Assembly (NCBI GenBank): GCA_020831845.1 | Contig: JAFIFV010000066.1 | Location: 1-56,074, forward strand | Direction: 5' to 3' | Length of the DNA: 56,074 bases | Origin: Ectothiorhodospiraceae bacterium | GTDB taxonomy: Bacteria > Pseudomonadota > Gammaproteobacteria > Nitrococcales > Aquisalimonadaceae | Part shown: positions 36,093 to 45,739 of the stretch, piece after piece | Position numbering within the stretch: the first letter of the stretch is position 1 | How the letters are laid out: each line of letters starts with the position of its first letter | Notes under the pieces: generated by a model | Seen by the model: the letters and a program-made list of their open reading frames with translations, nothing else | What the model was told of the DNA's origin: nothing | The model's database searches: none | Translations under genes and position numbers: made by a program

Positions 36093-38834
36093 TCAGTGAG
36101 CTTCGTCCCAGTTGTTGCCGATGCCGGGCTCCACCAGCAACGGCACCTTCAGCTCCGCCGCCTCGCTCATCAGCGATGACACCTCTTTCACCAGCGTGTC
36201 CACGTCGTCCCCTGCCACCTCGAACACCAGCTCATCGTGCACCTGCATGATCATCTTCGCGTCCAGCCTGCTGCCGTCCAGCCAGGCATCCACTTTAACC
36301 ATGGCGCGCTTGATGATGTCGGCGGCTGTGCCCTGCATGGGGGCGTTGATGGCGGTGCGCTCGGCGGCCTGGCGCATGGCGGCATTGCGGCTGCGGATTT
36401 CCGGCAGGTACAGGCGGCGGCCGAACAGCGTTTCCACATAGCCCTTCTCCGCGGCCAGCTTGCGGGTGTTTTCCATGTACGCCTTCACCCCGGGATAGCG
36501 CTTGAAGTAGAGCTCGATGTAATCCTGCGCCTCGCCGCGCGGAATACCAAGCTGCCGGGCCAGGCCGAAGGCGCTCATGCCGTAGATCAGGCCGAAGTTG
36601 ATGGCCTTGGCGTTGCGCCGCTCGTTGTCGCTGACATCGTCCAGCGATTTGCCCCACACCTCCGCCGCCGTGGCGCGGTGAATGTCCAGCCCCTCCGAGA
36701 ATGCGTCCAGCAGGCCCTGGTCTCCGCTCAGGTGCGCCATGATGCGCAGTTCGATCTGCGAATAGTCCGCCGCCACCAGCTTGTAGCCCTCCGGCGCCCG
36801 GAACGCCTGGCGGATGCGACGGCCCTCTTCGCTGCGGATGGGGATGTTCTGAAGGTTGGGATCGCTGGAAGAGAGCCGGCCTGTGGCAGCGACCGCCTGG
36901 TGGTAGGAGGTGTGCACCCGGCCGGTGCGCCGCCGGACCATCTCCGGCAGGCGGTCCGTATAGGTACTCTTCAGCTTCGACAGCTCACGGAACGCCATGA
37001 TGATCTGCGGCAGCTTGTGGCCGTCCAGCGCGAGCTCCTGCAACACCGGCTCGGCAGTGGAGGGGGCGCCCTTGGGCGTCTTCTTCTTCACCGGCAGGCC
37101 CTGTTCCTCGTACAGGATGGCGCCGAGCTGCTTGGTGGAGCCCAGGTTGAACTTGCGGCCGGCCTCGGCATAGGCCTGCTCTTCCAGTTCCGCCATGCGC
37201 TTGGCCATTTCCTGGCTGTGCCTGCGCAGCATCTCGGTATCCACGTAGCAGCCATTGCGCTCCACCCGCGAGAGCACCCCCACCAATGGCATCTCGATGT
37301 CCCGGAACACGCTGACCAGTGACGGCTCCGCCTCGAGCCTCGGCCACAGCGCCTGGTGCAGCCGCAGCGTGACATCGGCGTCCTCGGCGGCGTAGGGGGC
37401 CGCTTCGTCCAGCGCGATCTGGTTGAAGGTGAGCTGCTTGGCTCCCTTGCCGGCAATTTCCTGGAAGCCGATGGTCTTGTGGCCCAGGTACTTCAACGAC
37501 AGCGAATCCATGTCGTGCCGGGTCGCCACCGAGTTCAGCACGTAGGATTCCAGCATGGTGTCGTAGGCCACGCCCCCCAGCGGAATGTCGTATTGGGCCA
37601 GCACACTCATGTCGTACTTCAGGTTCTGGCCCACCTTCGGATGCTGGTTGCTTTCCAGTAGCGGTTTGAGCTTGTCCAGCACCGCCCCCCGGTCCAGCTG
37701 GTCGGGTGCGCCGGGGTAGTCGTGGGCCACCGGCACGTAGGCGGCCTCGCCCGGCGCCACCGCGAATGACAGCCCCACCAGTTCGGCGTCCATGTAATCC
37801 AGGCTGGTGGTCTCGGTGTCGAAGGCGAACAGCTCCGCCTGCTCCAGACGCTTGATCCAGGCGTCCAGCACTTCCATCTCGGTGACCGTCTCGTAGCCGT
37901 CCCGGCTCACCTCGGGTGCCTCGCCCTCATCGTCCGGCAGGGCGGGCTCGTCACCGTCCAGCAACTCCTCCAGCCAGCTCTTGAACTCCAGCGCCCGATA
38001 CTGCGCCTTCAACGCCTCGCGGTCGGGCTCACCCAGCCTGAGTTCGTCGATGGTTTCCTTCAGCGCGCAATCCACCTTGATGGTGGCCAGCTGGTAGGAC
38101 AGGTAGGCCTGGTCCTTGTGCTCCTCAAGCTTCCCGGCCAGGCTCCTGGCTCCGCGAATGGGCAAGTCGGGCACGCGATCCAGGTTCTCGTAGATCTCGT
38201 CCAGCGAGCCGATGCCCTGCAGCAACCCCAACGCGGTCTTCTCGCCCACCCCGGGGACACCGGGGATGTTGTCGATCTTGTCGCCCATCAGGGCGAGGAA
38301 ATCGATGATCAGCTCCGGGCCGATGCCGAACTTCTCCACCACGCCATCTGGGTCCAGCACGGTGCCGCTCATGGTGTTCACCAGCGTGATGTGGCTGTCC
38401 ACCAACTGGGCCATGTCCTTGTCACCGGTGGAGATCACCACCGGCATGCCGTCCGCGGCCGCCTGCCGAGCCAGCGTGCCGATGACGTCATCGGCCTCCA
38501 CGCCCTCCTCGACGATCAGCGGTAACCCCATGGCGCGGATCAGCGCGTACAGCGGCTCCACCTGCTCGCGCAGATCATCGGGCATGGGCGGGCGCTGGGC
38601 CTTGTATTGCTCGAACAGCTCATCACGGAAGGTCTTTCCCTTGGCGTCGAACACCACCGCCATCCGGTCCGGCTGGTAGTCCGCCAGCAGCTTGCGCAGC
38701 ATGCTGGCCACGCCCCGTACCGCGCCCGTGGGCTGACCCTTGGATGTCGTCAGCGGAGGCAGGGCGTGGAAAGCCCGGTACAGGTAGGAGGAGCCGTCAA
38801 CCAGGATCAGGGGTTTGCTGTCGGATTTACTCAT
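36093..38834 (-). CDS. polA: DNA polymerase I
   Basis: A 913-residue family A polymerase. The 5'-3' exonuclease domain (about 1-300), proofreading domain (about 310-510) and polymerase domain (about 530-913) are all present. Proofreading residues look intact: Asp and Glu in FDTETTS, Asp in NLKYDMS, Tyr and Asp in YAAEDAD. Polymerase motifs A ([16 protein letters not shown]), B ([14 protein letters not shown]) and C ([11 protein letters not shown]) are normal. The start is set at [20 protein letters not shown]; the open frame extends 76 residues further up but covers a palindromic repeat and has no protein character. Confidence 0.96.
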   Translation of the reverse strand: MSKSDSKPLILVDGSSYLYRAFHALPPLTTSKGQPTGAVRGVASMLRKLLADYQPDRMAVVFDAKGKTFRDELFEQYKAQRPPMPDDLREQVEPLYALIRAMGLPLIVEEGVEADDVIGTLARQAAADGMPVVISTGDKDMAQLVDSHITLVNTMSGTVLDPDGVVEKFGIGPELIIDFLALMGDKIDNIPGVPGVGEKTALGLLQGIGSLDEIYENLDRVPDLPIRGARSLAGKLEEHKDQAYLSYQLATIKVDCALKETIDELRLGEPDREALKAQYRALEFKSWLEELLDGDEPALPDDEGEAPEVSRDGYETVTEMEVLDAWIKRLEQAELFAFDTETTSLDYMDAELVGLSFAVAPGEAAYVPVAHDYPGAPDQLDRGAVLDKLKPLLESNQHPKVGQNLKYDMSVLAQYDIPLGGVAYDTMLESYVLNSVATRHDMDSLSLKYLGHKTIGFQEIAGKGAKQLTFNQIALDEAAPYAAEDADVTLRLHQALWPRLEAEPSLVSVFRDIEMPLVGVLSRVERNGCYVDTEMLRRHSQEMAKRMAELEEQAYAEAGRKFNLGSTKQLGAILYEEQGLPVKKKTPKGAPSTAEPVLQELALDGHKLPQIIMAFRELSKLKSTYTDRLPEMVRRRTGRVHTSYHQAVAATGRLSSSDPNLQNIPIRSEEGRRIRQAFRAPEGYKLVAADYSQIELRIMAHLSGDQGLLDAFSEGLDIHRATAAEVWGKSLDDVSDNERRNAKAINFGLIYGMSAFGLARQLGIPRGEAQDYIELYFKRYPGVKAYMENTRKLAAEKGYVETLFGRRLYLPEIRSRNAAMRQAAERTAINAPMQGTAADIIKRAMVKVDAWLDGSRLDAKMIMQVHDELVFEVAGDDVDTLVKEVSSLMSEAAELKVPLLVEPGIGNNWDEAH

Positions 38835-39156
38835 CAGGTTGCGCTCGTTGGCACCCGGCCAGAAGGGCATCACCGTCACGGACGCGCTCCGCCGCCAGGC
38901 TGTGTTCGCGGTGTCTCTGTTCCGGACTGTCGGCGGCAGGGACGCCACCGTCAAGCCTACAGGGACGCATTTACGGCGTGTCCGGAACAGAGATACCGGA
39001 CGCCGCCGGATCGAGGCCCGCATCAGGAACGCGATAACGGGCGAAAAAGACCGGATTATCACGACGCCATGCTGTCGTGGTCATGCGATTCTGCCGTAGG
39101 ATACGCAATGAAGAGCATCTTTGTAATGCGCAGCCGCGCAGGGAGAACGCGAGACG
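38835..39156. other. Intergenic region between polA and the LOG-family gene, 322 bases
   Basis: This gap separates divergent genes and must hold both promoters, but no strong -35/-10 pair is evident. Its main content is the large palindromic element at 38910-38997. Short frames overlapping it have no recognisable protein sequence. Confidence 0.5.
38910..38997. repeat. 88-bp palindromic intergenic repeat (MITE/REP-like)
   Basis: The outer 18-base arms (38910-38927 and 38980-38997) pair at 17 of 18 positions. Inside lie smaller hairpins around GGCGGCAGGGACGCC and GACGCATTTACGGCGT. The phrases CAGGGACG and TTTACGGCG recur in dispersed intergenic repeats of other gammaproteobacteria as I remember them. 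It is probably a non-autonomous mobile or REP-like element. No transposase or clear target duplication is seen. Confidence 0.55.
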
Positions 39157-39870
39157 ATGCAGGACAAATTCACCGGGCGCGCCCCGGTCAACGACTCACT
39201 GATGACCCGAGAGAGCTGGAAGATCTTCCAGATCATGGCGGAATTCGTGGAAGGCTTCGAGCGTCTGGCGCAGATCAAGCCCTCCGTCAGCCTGTTCGGC
39301 TCCGCCCGCACGCCGCCCGACCATCCGTATTACAAACTTGCGGAGGAGACGGCTCACCAATTGTCGGAGGCGGGCTTCTCCGTGGTCAGCGGCGGTGGCC
39401 CCGGCATCATGGAGGCAGCCAACAAGGGCGCTTTCGCCGGCAAGTCGCTCAGCATCGGTCTGAACATCCAGTTGCCCAAGGAACAGTCCGGCAACCCCTA
39501 CCAGGACATCAGCCTGCACTTCCGGCATTTCTTCTCGCGCAAGGTGATGTTCGTGAAGTATGCCTCGGCCTACGTGGTGCTGCCCGGCGGCTTCGGCACG
39601 CTGGACGAACTGGCCGAGATCCTGACCCTGGTGCAGACCGGGAAAACCCGGCGCATCCCGATCATCCTGGTCCATACGCCTTTCTGGGAAGGTCTTATAA
39701 GCTGGTTCCAGGATCATCTGGTGGAAGAGGGCATGATCAGCGCCGCCGACATGAACCTGTTCAAGCTGGTGGACGAACCCGCCGACGTGGTCAACGCCAT
39801 CTTCGACCACTACGAGGACCGCGGCTTCGAACCCTCCGCCTGGGAACGCGAGATTCTGCTAGACCTTTAA
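39157..39870 (+). CDS. LOG-family (TIGR00730-type) Rossmann-fold nucleotide hydrolase
   Basis: A 237-residue protein of the lysine decarboxylase-like/LOG family. The two family motifs are present: GGGPGIMEAANKGA (about 85-98) and PGGFGTLDELAEI (about 146-158). Members cleave nucleoside 5'-monophosphates to base and ribose 5-phosphate; in plants and some bacteria this releases cytokinins. The bacterial role is usually nucleotide recycling. It is monocistronic, between polA and a DUF2782 gene. The old label lysine decarboxylase is unsupported for this family. Confidence 0.88.
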   Translation: MQDKFTGRAPVNDSLMTRESWKIFQIMAEFVEGFERLAQIKPSVSLFGSARTPPDHPYYKLAEETAHQLSEAGFSVVSGGGPGIMEAANKGAFAGKSLSIGLNIQLPKEQSGNPYQDISLHFRHFFSRKVMFVKYASAYVVLPGGFGTLDELAEILTLVQTGKTRRIPIILVHTPFWEGLISWFQDHLVEEGMISAADMNLFKLVDEPADVVNAIFDHYEDRGFEPSAWEREILLDL

Positions 39871-39888
39871 GGAAGCGCTTAAGTATTC
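39871..39888 (+). repeat. Short dispersed repeat, copy 1 (degenerate)
   Basis: GGAAGCGCTTAAGTATTC begins at the base after the LOG-gene stop. It matches the consensus GGAAGCGCTGATCGATTCC in its first nine bases and, loosely, at its end. Confidence 0.35.
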
Positions 39889-39931
39889 ACGTTGTCGCGC
39901 TCGAAACCGGTTTTCGTTCGTGCCTGGTTGA

Positions 39932-39950
39932 GGAAGCGCGCATTGATTCC
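39932..39950 (+). repeat. Short dispersed repeat, copy 2
   Basis: GGAAGCGCGCATTGATTCC, 61 bases after copy 1 and in the same orientation, upstream of the DUF2782 gene. Confidence 0.4.
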
Positions 39951-40037
39951 GCGGCGGTGTGAGACTGCCGGACTTGATCCCGCTCAAGATGCTGCCGGGC
40001 GCAACGCGGGACACTACGGTTTTCCGGAGGGCAAGCC

Positions 40038-40379
40038 ATGAAACTCGCGCGCGTGCTGATCCTGCTGCTGGCCTTGCTCGCCTTCGCCGGGGCCTGGGCG
40101 GACGACGGCGAACGCAAGCCCATCATTACCGCGCCGCCTCCGCCGGAAGAGCTGACGCTGGGCGATGATATCGAACCGCAGGTCACCATCATCGAACGCC
40201 AGTGGGCGACCATCGAGGAATACAGCGTTCACGGGCAGGTGTACGCAGTGAAGATCACTCCGGCCGTCGGCCCGCCATACTATCTCTACGACCCCGACGG
40301 TTCCGGCCAGCTCACCACCCGTATCGAGGCGTTGGGAGCCACGCCGAACCTGAACCGGTGGAAGATCATCCAGTGGTGA
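40038..40379 (+). CDS. DUF2782-family small secreted protein
   Basis: A 113-residue protein with a signal peptide of about 21 residues (AGAWA-DD). The mature part is a short Pro-rich stretch (APPPPEE) followed by a compact domain with VTIIERQWATIEEYSVHGQVY and YYLYDPDGSGQL. This pattern matches DUF2782 proteins, which are found near polA in many gammaproteobacteria. Function is unknown. A GGAGGG lies ten bases before the start. Confidence 0.8.
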   Translation: MKLARVLILLLALLAFAGAWADDGERKPIITAPPPPEELTLGDDIEPQVTIIERQWATIEEYSVHGQVYAVKITPAVGPPYYLYDPDGSGQLTTRIEALGATPNLNRWKIIQW

Positions 40380-40394
40380 AGAACCCTGATCCAA

Positions 40395-40413
40395 GGAAGC
40401 GCTGATCGATTCC
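40395..40413 (+). repeat. Short dispersed repeat, copy 3
   Basis: GGAAGCGCTGATCGATTCC, 15 bases after the DUF2782 stop, in the gap before the convergent uvrD gene. It is the clearest copy and is used here as the consensus. Confidence 0.45.
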
Positions 40414-40480
40414 CGCGCCCGCCTCAGCAGGAGGATGTGTCGCGCTGCGCTGTTGCGGTGCTTCGCCGGACGCGGGGCTG

Positions 40481-42652
40481 TCAGGCCGGCGTAAGGTTCG
40501 CGTAGGCGGCCACCAGCCATTTGGTGCCCACCATCGAAAAATTCACCTGCACACGCGCACTCGCTCCCTGGCCTTCATAGCGCACCACCACGCCGTCGCC
40601 GAATTTCTCGTGAAATACCCGCTGTCCCAGCCCGAACCCCCCATCCGGTGGTGCCTGCTCCACCAGTCCGCGGCGGATGGCCATCTGCGGCCGGCTCACC
40701 GAAACACGGGTACGCACGTGCTGCAGGTGTTCCTCCGGTATCTCCCGGATGAAGCGTGACGGTGCACCCCAGCGCTCTTCGCCGTGAATGCGACGCTTCT
40801 CCGCCCAGGTCAGGGTCAGATGCTGCCGCGCCCGCGTGATGCCCACGTAGCAGAGCCGCCGTTCCTCCTCCAGCCGATCGGGATCCTCTGCCGACATGCG
40901 ATGCGGGAACAGCCCTTCCTCCAGTCCCGCCAGGAACACCCACGGGAACTCCAGGCCCTTGGCAGAGTGGAGCGTCATCAACTGCACGCATTCCTCCCAG
41001 TCATCCGCCTGCCCTTCGCCGGCTTCCAGCGCCGCGTGCGCCAGGAAAGCCGTCAGCGTCTCCATTTCCTGCTCGTCGGTCGACCATTCCTGCTCGAAAC
41101 CGCGCGCCGCGCTCACCAGTTCGTCCAGGTTCTCCAGCCGCGATTCACCACGGTCATCGTTGTCCTTCTGGTACAGCTCCCTCAGGCCGGAATGCTTGAT
41201 TACCGTGTCGAAGGTGTCCGCCAGCGGCTGCCCCTCCACCTGCTCGGCCACGGTATCGATCAACGCCAGGAAACGCGTGACCGCATTCGCCGCCCGCCCT
41301 GGCAGCAGGCGCTGCTCCAGCGCGGAGATCGCCGCCTTCCACAGGCTGAGGCCGGTGGCACGGCCATGCTCTCGCAGCGCGTCCACTGTCTTGCCGCCGA
41401 TGCCGCGCGCCGGGGTGTTCACCACCCGTTCGAAGGACGGGTCGTCGTCGCGGTTGTTCACCAGGCGGACGTAGGCCAGCGCGTCCTTGATCTCGGCACG
41501 CTCGAAGAAACGCAGGCCGCCGTAAACGCGGTACGGGATGCTGTGTGCCAGCAACGCCTCTTCAAATACGCGGGACTGGGCGTTGGACCGGTACAGGATG
41601 GCGAACTCGGAACGACTGTGGCCCTGCTGCAGCCCCTGGTTGATGCGGTCAACAACGAAACGGGCCTCGTCCAGTTCATTGAAGGCGGCGTAGAGCGCGA
41701 TGGGTTCGCCTTCCTTGCCCTCAGTCCACAGGTTCTTCCCCATGCGCCCGGCATTGTGCGCGATCAGAGCATTGGCCGCGTTCAGGATGGTGGCGGTGGA
41801 ACGGTAGTTCTGCTCCAGCCGCAGCACGCGGGTGTCGGGGTAGTCCTCGGTGAGCTTCCGCAGGTTTTCCACCCGCGCACCGCGCCAGCCGTAGATGGAC
41901 TGATCGTCGTCGCCCACCACGAACAGATCGGCATCCGGCCCGGCCAGCATGCGCAGCCAGTTGTACTGGATGCCGTTGGTGTCCTGGAATTCGTCCACCA
42001 GCACGTGCCTGAACTGCTTGCGGTAGTGCTCGCGGATGTCGGCGTTGTCGCGCAGCAGCTCGAAGCTGCGCAGCAGCAGTTCGGCGAAATCCACCTGCCC
42101 GCCACGCTGGCAAGCCTCCTCGTAGGCGGCGTAGATGCGCACCATACGGTCCGTGTAGGGATCGTTGTCGGTGCCGATGTCCCTGGGCCGCAAGCCGTCA
42201 TCCTTGCGGCTGTTGATGAAGCCCTGCACCTGCTTTACCGGCCAGCGCGCCTCGTCCACCTCGAGCAGCCGCATCACCCGCTTGATCAGCCGCTTCTGGT
42301 CGTCGGAATCGAGGATCTGGAACGCTTCGTTCAGGCTGGCTTCCCGCCAGTGCCGGCGCAGCAGCCGATGGGACAGGCCGTGGAACGTACCGGTCCACAT
42401 GCCGGCGGCCGAGCGTCCCAGCAGGCTCTCGATGCGGCCGCGCATTTCCGAGGCGGCCTTGTTGGTGAAGGTGACTGCAAGCAGGCTGTAGGGCGAGGCG
42501 CCCTCCACCCGGTTCAGCCAGGCCGCCCGGTGCACCAGCACGCGGGTCTTGCCGCTGCCGGCCCCGGCCAGCACGAGGTGGCGGCCCAGCGGCGCCGAAA
42601 CGGCCTGCTGCTGGGCATCGTTCAACGGGTCGAGAATATCCGATACATCCAT
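40481..42652 (-). CDS. uvrD: DNA helicase II (UvrD)
   Basis: A 723-residue superfamily 1A 3'-5' helicase used in nucleotide excision repair and methyl-directed mismatch repair. The start MDVSDILDPLNDAQQQAV is the standard UvrD opening. Helicase motifs are all visible: I (AGAGSGKTR), II (VDEFQDTN), III (GDDDQSIYGWRGA), V (TLHSAKGLEF) and VI (CYVGITRARQ). The C-terminal Tudor-like tail (FGDGVVVRYEGQGASARVQV) is also there. The gene is 39 bases downstream of oxyR on the same strand. Confidence 0.96.
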   Translation of the reverse strand: MDVSDILDPLNDAQQQAVSAPLGRHLVLAGAGSGKTRVLVHRAAWLNRVEGASPYSLLAVTFTNKAASEMRGRIESLLGRSAAGMWTGTFHGLSHRLLRRHWREASLNEAFQILDSDDQKRLIKRVMRLLEVDEARWPVKQVQGFINSRKDDGLRPRDIGTDNDPYTDRMVRIYAAYEEACQRGGQVDFAELLLRSFELLRDNADIREHYRKQFRHVLVDEFQDTNGIQYNWLRMLAGPDADLFVVGDDDQSIYGWRGARVENLRKLTEDYPDTRVLRLEQNYRSTATILNAANALIAHNAGRMGKNLWTEGKEGEPIALYAAFNELDEARFVVDRINQGLQQGHSRSEFAILYRSNAQSRVFEEALLAHSIPYRVYGGLRFFERAEIKDALAYVRLVNNRDDDPSFERVVNTPARGIGGKTVDALREHGRATGLSLWKAAISALEQRLLPGRAANAVTRFLALIDTVAEQVEGQPLADTFDTVIKHSGLRELYQKDNDDRGESRLENLDELVSAARGFEQEWSTDEQEMETLTAFLAHAALEAGEGQADDWEECVQLMTLHSAKGLEFPWVFLAGLEEGLFPHRMSAEDPDRLEEERRLCYVGITRARQHLTLTWAEKRRIHGEERWGAPSRFIREIPEEHLQHVRTRVSVSRPQMAIRRGLVEQAPPDGGFGLGQRVFHEKFGDGVVVRYEGQGASARVQVNFSMVGTKWLVAAYANLTPA

Positions 42653-42691
42653 GAAAAGGGCCAGGCAAGGTTGATATGAATGAGGGCTTGA

Positions 42692-43618
42692 TCAGGCGGC
42701 CGCGTGCTGCCGCAGGCCGGTGATGACCTCCAGCTGCCGTATGGTATCCCCAACCGCCTTGACGGTGGCTTCCCGCGCAGAGCCCTTGCGCCAGAGTATG
42801 GCGATATGGCGCTGGGGCTGGGGATCCTGGAAGCGATGCAGGCGGATGGCCCCGGCATTGGGCATCGACACCCCCGAATGCGCCGCCAGCTCCGGCAGTA
42901 GCGTCATGCCGGCACCGGAGGCTACCATCTGACGCAGGGTTTCCAGGCTGGTGGCGCGGAATTCGCGCTCTTCCCGGGCGCCCACCAGCTTGCAGACATC
43001 CAGCGCCTGATCACGCAGACAGTGGCCTTCCTCCAGCAGGAGAATGCGCTCCGTGGCGAGCCGATCCAGGGGTACCGGCTGGCTCTCGGGGAGTGTGTAG
43101 TCACTGGGCACGGCGAGCAGGAAAGGCTCATCATACAAGGGTAGCTGGGCGAAGCCCTCCGCCCCCTCCACGGGCACGGCCAGTATCGCCGCGTCCAGCT
43201 CACCGCGCCGCAGTTTGTCCAGGCAGGAGGCCGTCTGCTCCTCGTAGAGCAGCGGACGCAAGCGGGAAAACGCCTGGCGCATCGCCGGCACCAGATGCGG
43301 GAGCAGGTAGGGAGCGACCGTGGGTATCAGCCCCAGCCGGAAATCGCCGGAAAACGGGTCGGACGCCGCCCGCGCCACCTCGACGATATCGTCGGCGGTA
43401 TTGAGGATATATCGTGCCCGTTGTGCCACTTCCGTCCCTATTGGGGTGAGCATCACCTGCCGGTTGGTCCTCTCCACCAGCTGCACGCCGAGGAATTCCT
43501 CCAGTTTTTTCAGTTGCGCGCTCAGCGTCGGCTGGCTGACGAAACAGGCCTCTGCCGCCCGCCCGAAATGGCGGTGGTCCGCCACGGCCACAAGATAGCG
43601 GAGATCCCGCAGATTCAT
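42692..43618 (-). CDS. oxyR: Hydrogen peroxide-inducible regulator OxyR
   Basis: A 308-residue LysR-type regulator that senses peroxide through a disulfide. An N-terminal winged helix-turn-helix (about 1-60) is followed by a regulatory domain. The redox pair is Cys200 and Cys209 in GHCLRDQALDVC, equivalent to E. coli Cys199 and Cys208, which separates it from generic LysR proteins. The upstream gap holds CTGT-N9-ACAG near 43711-43727, which might be an autoregulatory site. uvrD lies 39 bases downstream, so peroxide stress could raise the repair helicase. Confidence 0.93.
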   Translation of the reverse strand: MNLRDLRYLVAVADHRHFGRAAEACFVSQPTLSAQLKKLEEFLGVQLVERTNRQVMLTPIGTEVAQRARYILNTADDIVEVARAASDPFSGDFRLGLIPTVAPYLLPHLVPAMRQAFSRLRPLLYEEQTASCLDKLRRGELDAAILAVPVEGAEGFAQLPLYDEPFLLAVPSDYTLPESQPVPLDRLATERILLLEEGHCLRDQALDVCKLVGAREEREFRATSLETLRQMVASGAGMTLLPELAAHSGVSMPNAGAIRLHRFQDPQPQRHIAILWRKGSAREATVKAVGDTIRQLEVITGLRQHAAA

Positions 43619-43920
43619 GCCTACAACCTCCTCGTATTCCGGTCACGCTGATCCGGAAATCCTGCCCGTTCGGCGCTCGATTCGCCGCGAGGCTTCCACG
43701 GTGGACAACCCTGTAATAGCCTAACAGAATGCCGAGGGATGAGCGGGTCCGGATCTAGGGAACGCTGATCGATTACCGCAACAATGATCGGTGATAACAA
43801 TGGCTGCAGCATGATGCTCGCTGCGGAACCGGAAAGATGCCACCCGCTTCGTCGCGCCGCTTCGCGGACTTGCGTGCAGAGCGACAGCGGTGCGGGTGCG
43901 AGAGAACGGGAAGCACTTAC
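43619..43920. other. Divergent intergenic region between oxyR and the REC-GGDEF gene
   Basis: 302 bases. It contains copy 4 of the short repeat (43759-43777) and the CTGT-N9-ACAG palindrome (43711-43727). A frame open from 43837 joins the downstream gene but its first part has no domain character. No sigma-70 promoter could be assigned with confidence. Confidence 0.45.
43759..43777 (+). repeat. Short dispersed repeat, copy 4
   Basis: GGAACGCTGATCGATTACC matches copy 3 closely apart from one missing base and a C-to-A change near the end. It lies on the other side of uvrD-oxyR from copies 1-3. Confidence 0.4.
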
Positions 43921-44925
43921 ATGAATGGGCCGAGTTCGCCGATGATTGCCGAGCAGATTTCGGTGGTTATCGTCGATGATGCGAAGGTGACCCTGGAGAT
44001 CCTTCGGCGCGCGCTGCGGCAAACAGGTTACGAGGACATACGAATCGCCAGTAGCGGCGAACAGGCCTTGAGCATGATGCGCGAGCGCCGCGCCAACCTG
44101 TTGCTGGCGGACTGGCTGATGCCCGGCATAGACGGCCTGGAGCTGACACGGCAGGTTCGGCAACTGGACGAGGAAACCAACCACTACACCTACGTGCTGC
44201 TACTCACCGCGCGCGAGGGGGCCGACTCCCTGGCCATCGCCTTCGCCAATGGCGTGGACGATTTCATCAACAAATCCCCTGACAACACGGAACTGCTGCT
44301 GCGTATACACGCCGCGGGCCGCATCTCCACGCTGCAGAACGAATTGTTGAAGGCTAACCAGCGGTTGCACGAACTGAACATGCAGATGAATGCGCAGCAC
44401 AGTTTCGACGTGCGCACCGGCCTGGGCAACCGACGTTACGTCGAAGACGCCATGGAACGGCTGCTGCGGCATGTCGAGGCACGAGGCGGCATCGCCTGCG
44501 TCGCGCTGGTGGGTATCCATGGCCGTGACTCGTTGGCCCGGATCCATGGGGATACCATCGCCAACGAGCTGCTCGGAACCGTGGCCACCCGGCTGAGGCA
44601 ATCGGTACGACCGCTGGACGTGGTGGGCACGGTGGCCGAAGGGGAGTTCGCGATCCTGCTGCATCACGAGAACCCGGACCAGTTCCATTCCAATGCCTTC
44701 CGGCGCATCTTCCAGGCACTGAACCTGCGGGCCTACAAGACGAGCGCGGGGTTCGTGAACGCCCAGTGCGCCATCGCCATGTGCGGCCTGAACCGCGCCG
44801 CGGCGGAACAGAAGCCAGCCCCGGGCAAGGTGCTGGAGTTTCTGCAGCAGCCGCTCAAGGACGCCGAGAATGTCGGCCGCGTGCACCTGTGCAAGTGGGC
44901 GGACTCCACCGTGGTGGAGGACTGA
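43921..44925 (+). CDS. Response regulator with degenerate GGDEF domain
   Basis: A 334-residue protein. The receiver domain (about 15-135) has VDDAK, the phosphoacceptor in ADWLMPGIDG, the Thr in LLTAREG and the Lys in FINKSPD. A coiled linker leads to a GGDEF-fold domain (about 180-320) where the active-site loop reads AEGEF instead of GGDEF. The ND/GH substrate motif is also altered. It is therefore probably not a cyclase but a c-di-GMP-independent output or dimerisation module. ATG at 43921 is preferred because it leaves the receiver intact, although the ribosome site is weak. No kinase partner is adjacent. Confidence 0.82.
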   Translation: MNGPSSPMIAEQISVVIVDDAKVTLEILRRALRQTGYEDIRIASSGEQALSMMRERRANLLLADWLMPGIDGLELTRQVRQLDEETNHYTYVLLLTAREGADSLAIAFANGVDDFINKSPDNTELLLRIHAAGRISTLQNELLKANQRLHELNMQMNAQHSFDVRTGLGNRRYVEDAMERLLRHVEARGGIACVALVGIHGRDSLARIHGDTIANELLGTVATRLRQSVRPLDVVGTVAEGEFAILLHHENPDQFHSNAFRRIFQALNLRAYKTSAGFVNAQCAIAMCGLNRAAAEQKPAPGKVLEFLQQPLKDAENVGRVHLCKWADSTVVED

Positions 44926-44986
44926 TGGGCGGCCGGCGCATCAGGCACGTACCCGCCCGCTCACCCAATGCGGCCGGCCTTGCGGC

Positions 44987-45613
44987 CTAGTACTGGTAGC
45001 GAACCCCCAGCGCTACCACGTTACGGTAGCGGATCTTGTAGGTGCCCTCGTCGCTGGTGTGATTCCCCAGCGCCAGTGTCAGCGCGGCCGATGGAATCAC
45101 GGAGTAGGCGGCGCTGAGTTCATAGCCGGTGTACTCCACGTCATAGCTGTCGAAATTCAGATCGCTCCACGGCTTCACGGCAAGCGCCAGTTCCAGAGCG
45201 GGGTAAACCAGCGCCCGCACACCGAGATCAACGCCAGGTCCAGTGGCGAGCTCTCCTCCTTCGCTGAGACGCTCATAGTTCAAGGAGGTCCAGACATCGA
45301 GCGGCAGAGGAAGGTTGGGGAGGGAGTACCTGGCGCCAACGCCGATTTGCTGGGTACTCATGTCGAAATCGCTGCCGTCCGCCACGTGGTAGCTGTTGAC
45401 GATTGCACCGACGAAGATGAAATCGGTCAGGCTGGCCGTGCCCGCCAGGCGATACCCCTTCAGATCCCGGCTACTCGACCCGATTTCGAGGTCGCCGGTG
45501 GCAATCCAGGCAAGCGACAGGTTGTTCCAGGAGATCTTGTCGGCGGCAAGCAATGGCGAAGCGAAACAGAGCAGAAGAGCAACGACCAGCGCCCGAACGA
45601 AACCCTGATCCAT
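44987..45613 (-). CDS. YfaZ-like outer-membrane beta-barrel protein
   Basis: A 208-residue protein with a signal peptide (about 1-24, LLAA-D). The mature part is a run of alternating hydrophobic/polar strands (VGARYSLPNLPLPLDVWTSL, ALTLALGNHT) and ends with an aromatic residue (VRYQY), the usual outer-membrane insertion signal. It resembles the YfaZ/small porin-like group, but I cannot name it with certainty. AAGGA lies eight bases before the start. It is monocistronic. Confidence 0.65.
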   Translation of the reverse strand: MDQGFVRALVVALLLCFASPLLAADKISWNNLSLAWIATGDLEIGSSSRDLKGYRLAGTASLTDFIFVGAIVNSYHVADGSDFDMSTQQIGVGARYSLPNLPLPLDVWTSLNYERLSEGGELATGPGVDLGVRALVYPALELALAVKPWSDLNFDSYDVEYTGYELSAAYSVIPSAALTLALGNHTSDEGTYKIRYRNVVALGVRYQY

Positions 45614-45739
45614 GTCATTGTTCCTTCTTCTTCCTGTTGGACGAGGAAAACTATAGCCCGTCTTTGTCGAATGCAGAATCAGACCTTCAGCAGTCTGAGC
45701 GACTGGCCTCCCTGTGCCACCCCTGTCCCGGTCCCGCTG

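Noticed and set aside
38835..39062. 76-residue N-terminal extension of polA
   Set aside because: It crosses the palindromic repeat and has no similarity to polymerase sequence; [14 protein letters not shown] is the normal start.
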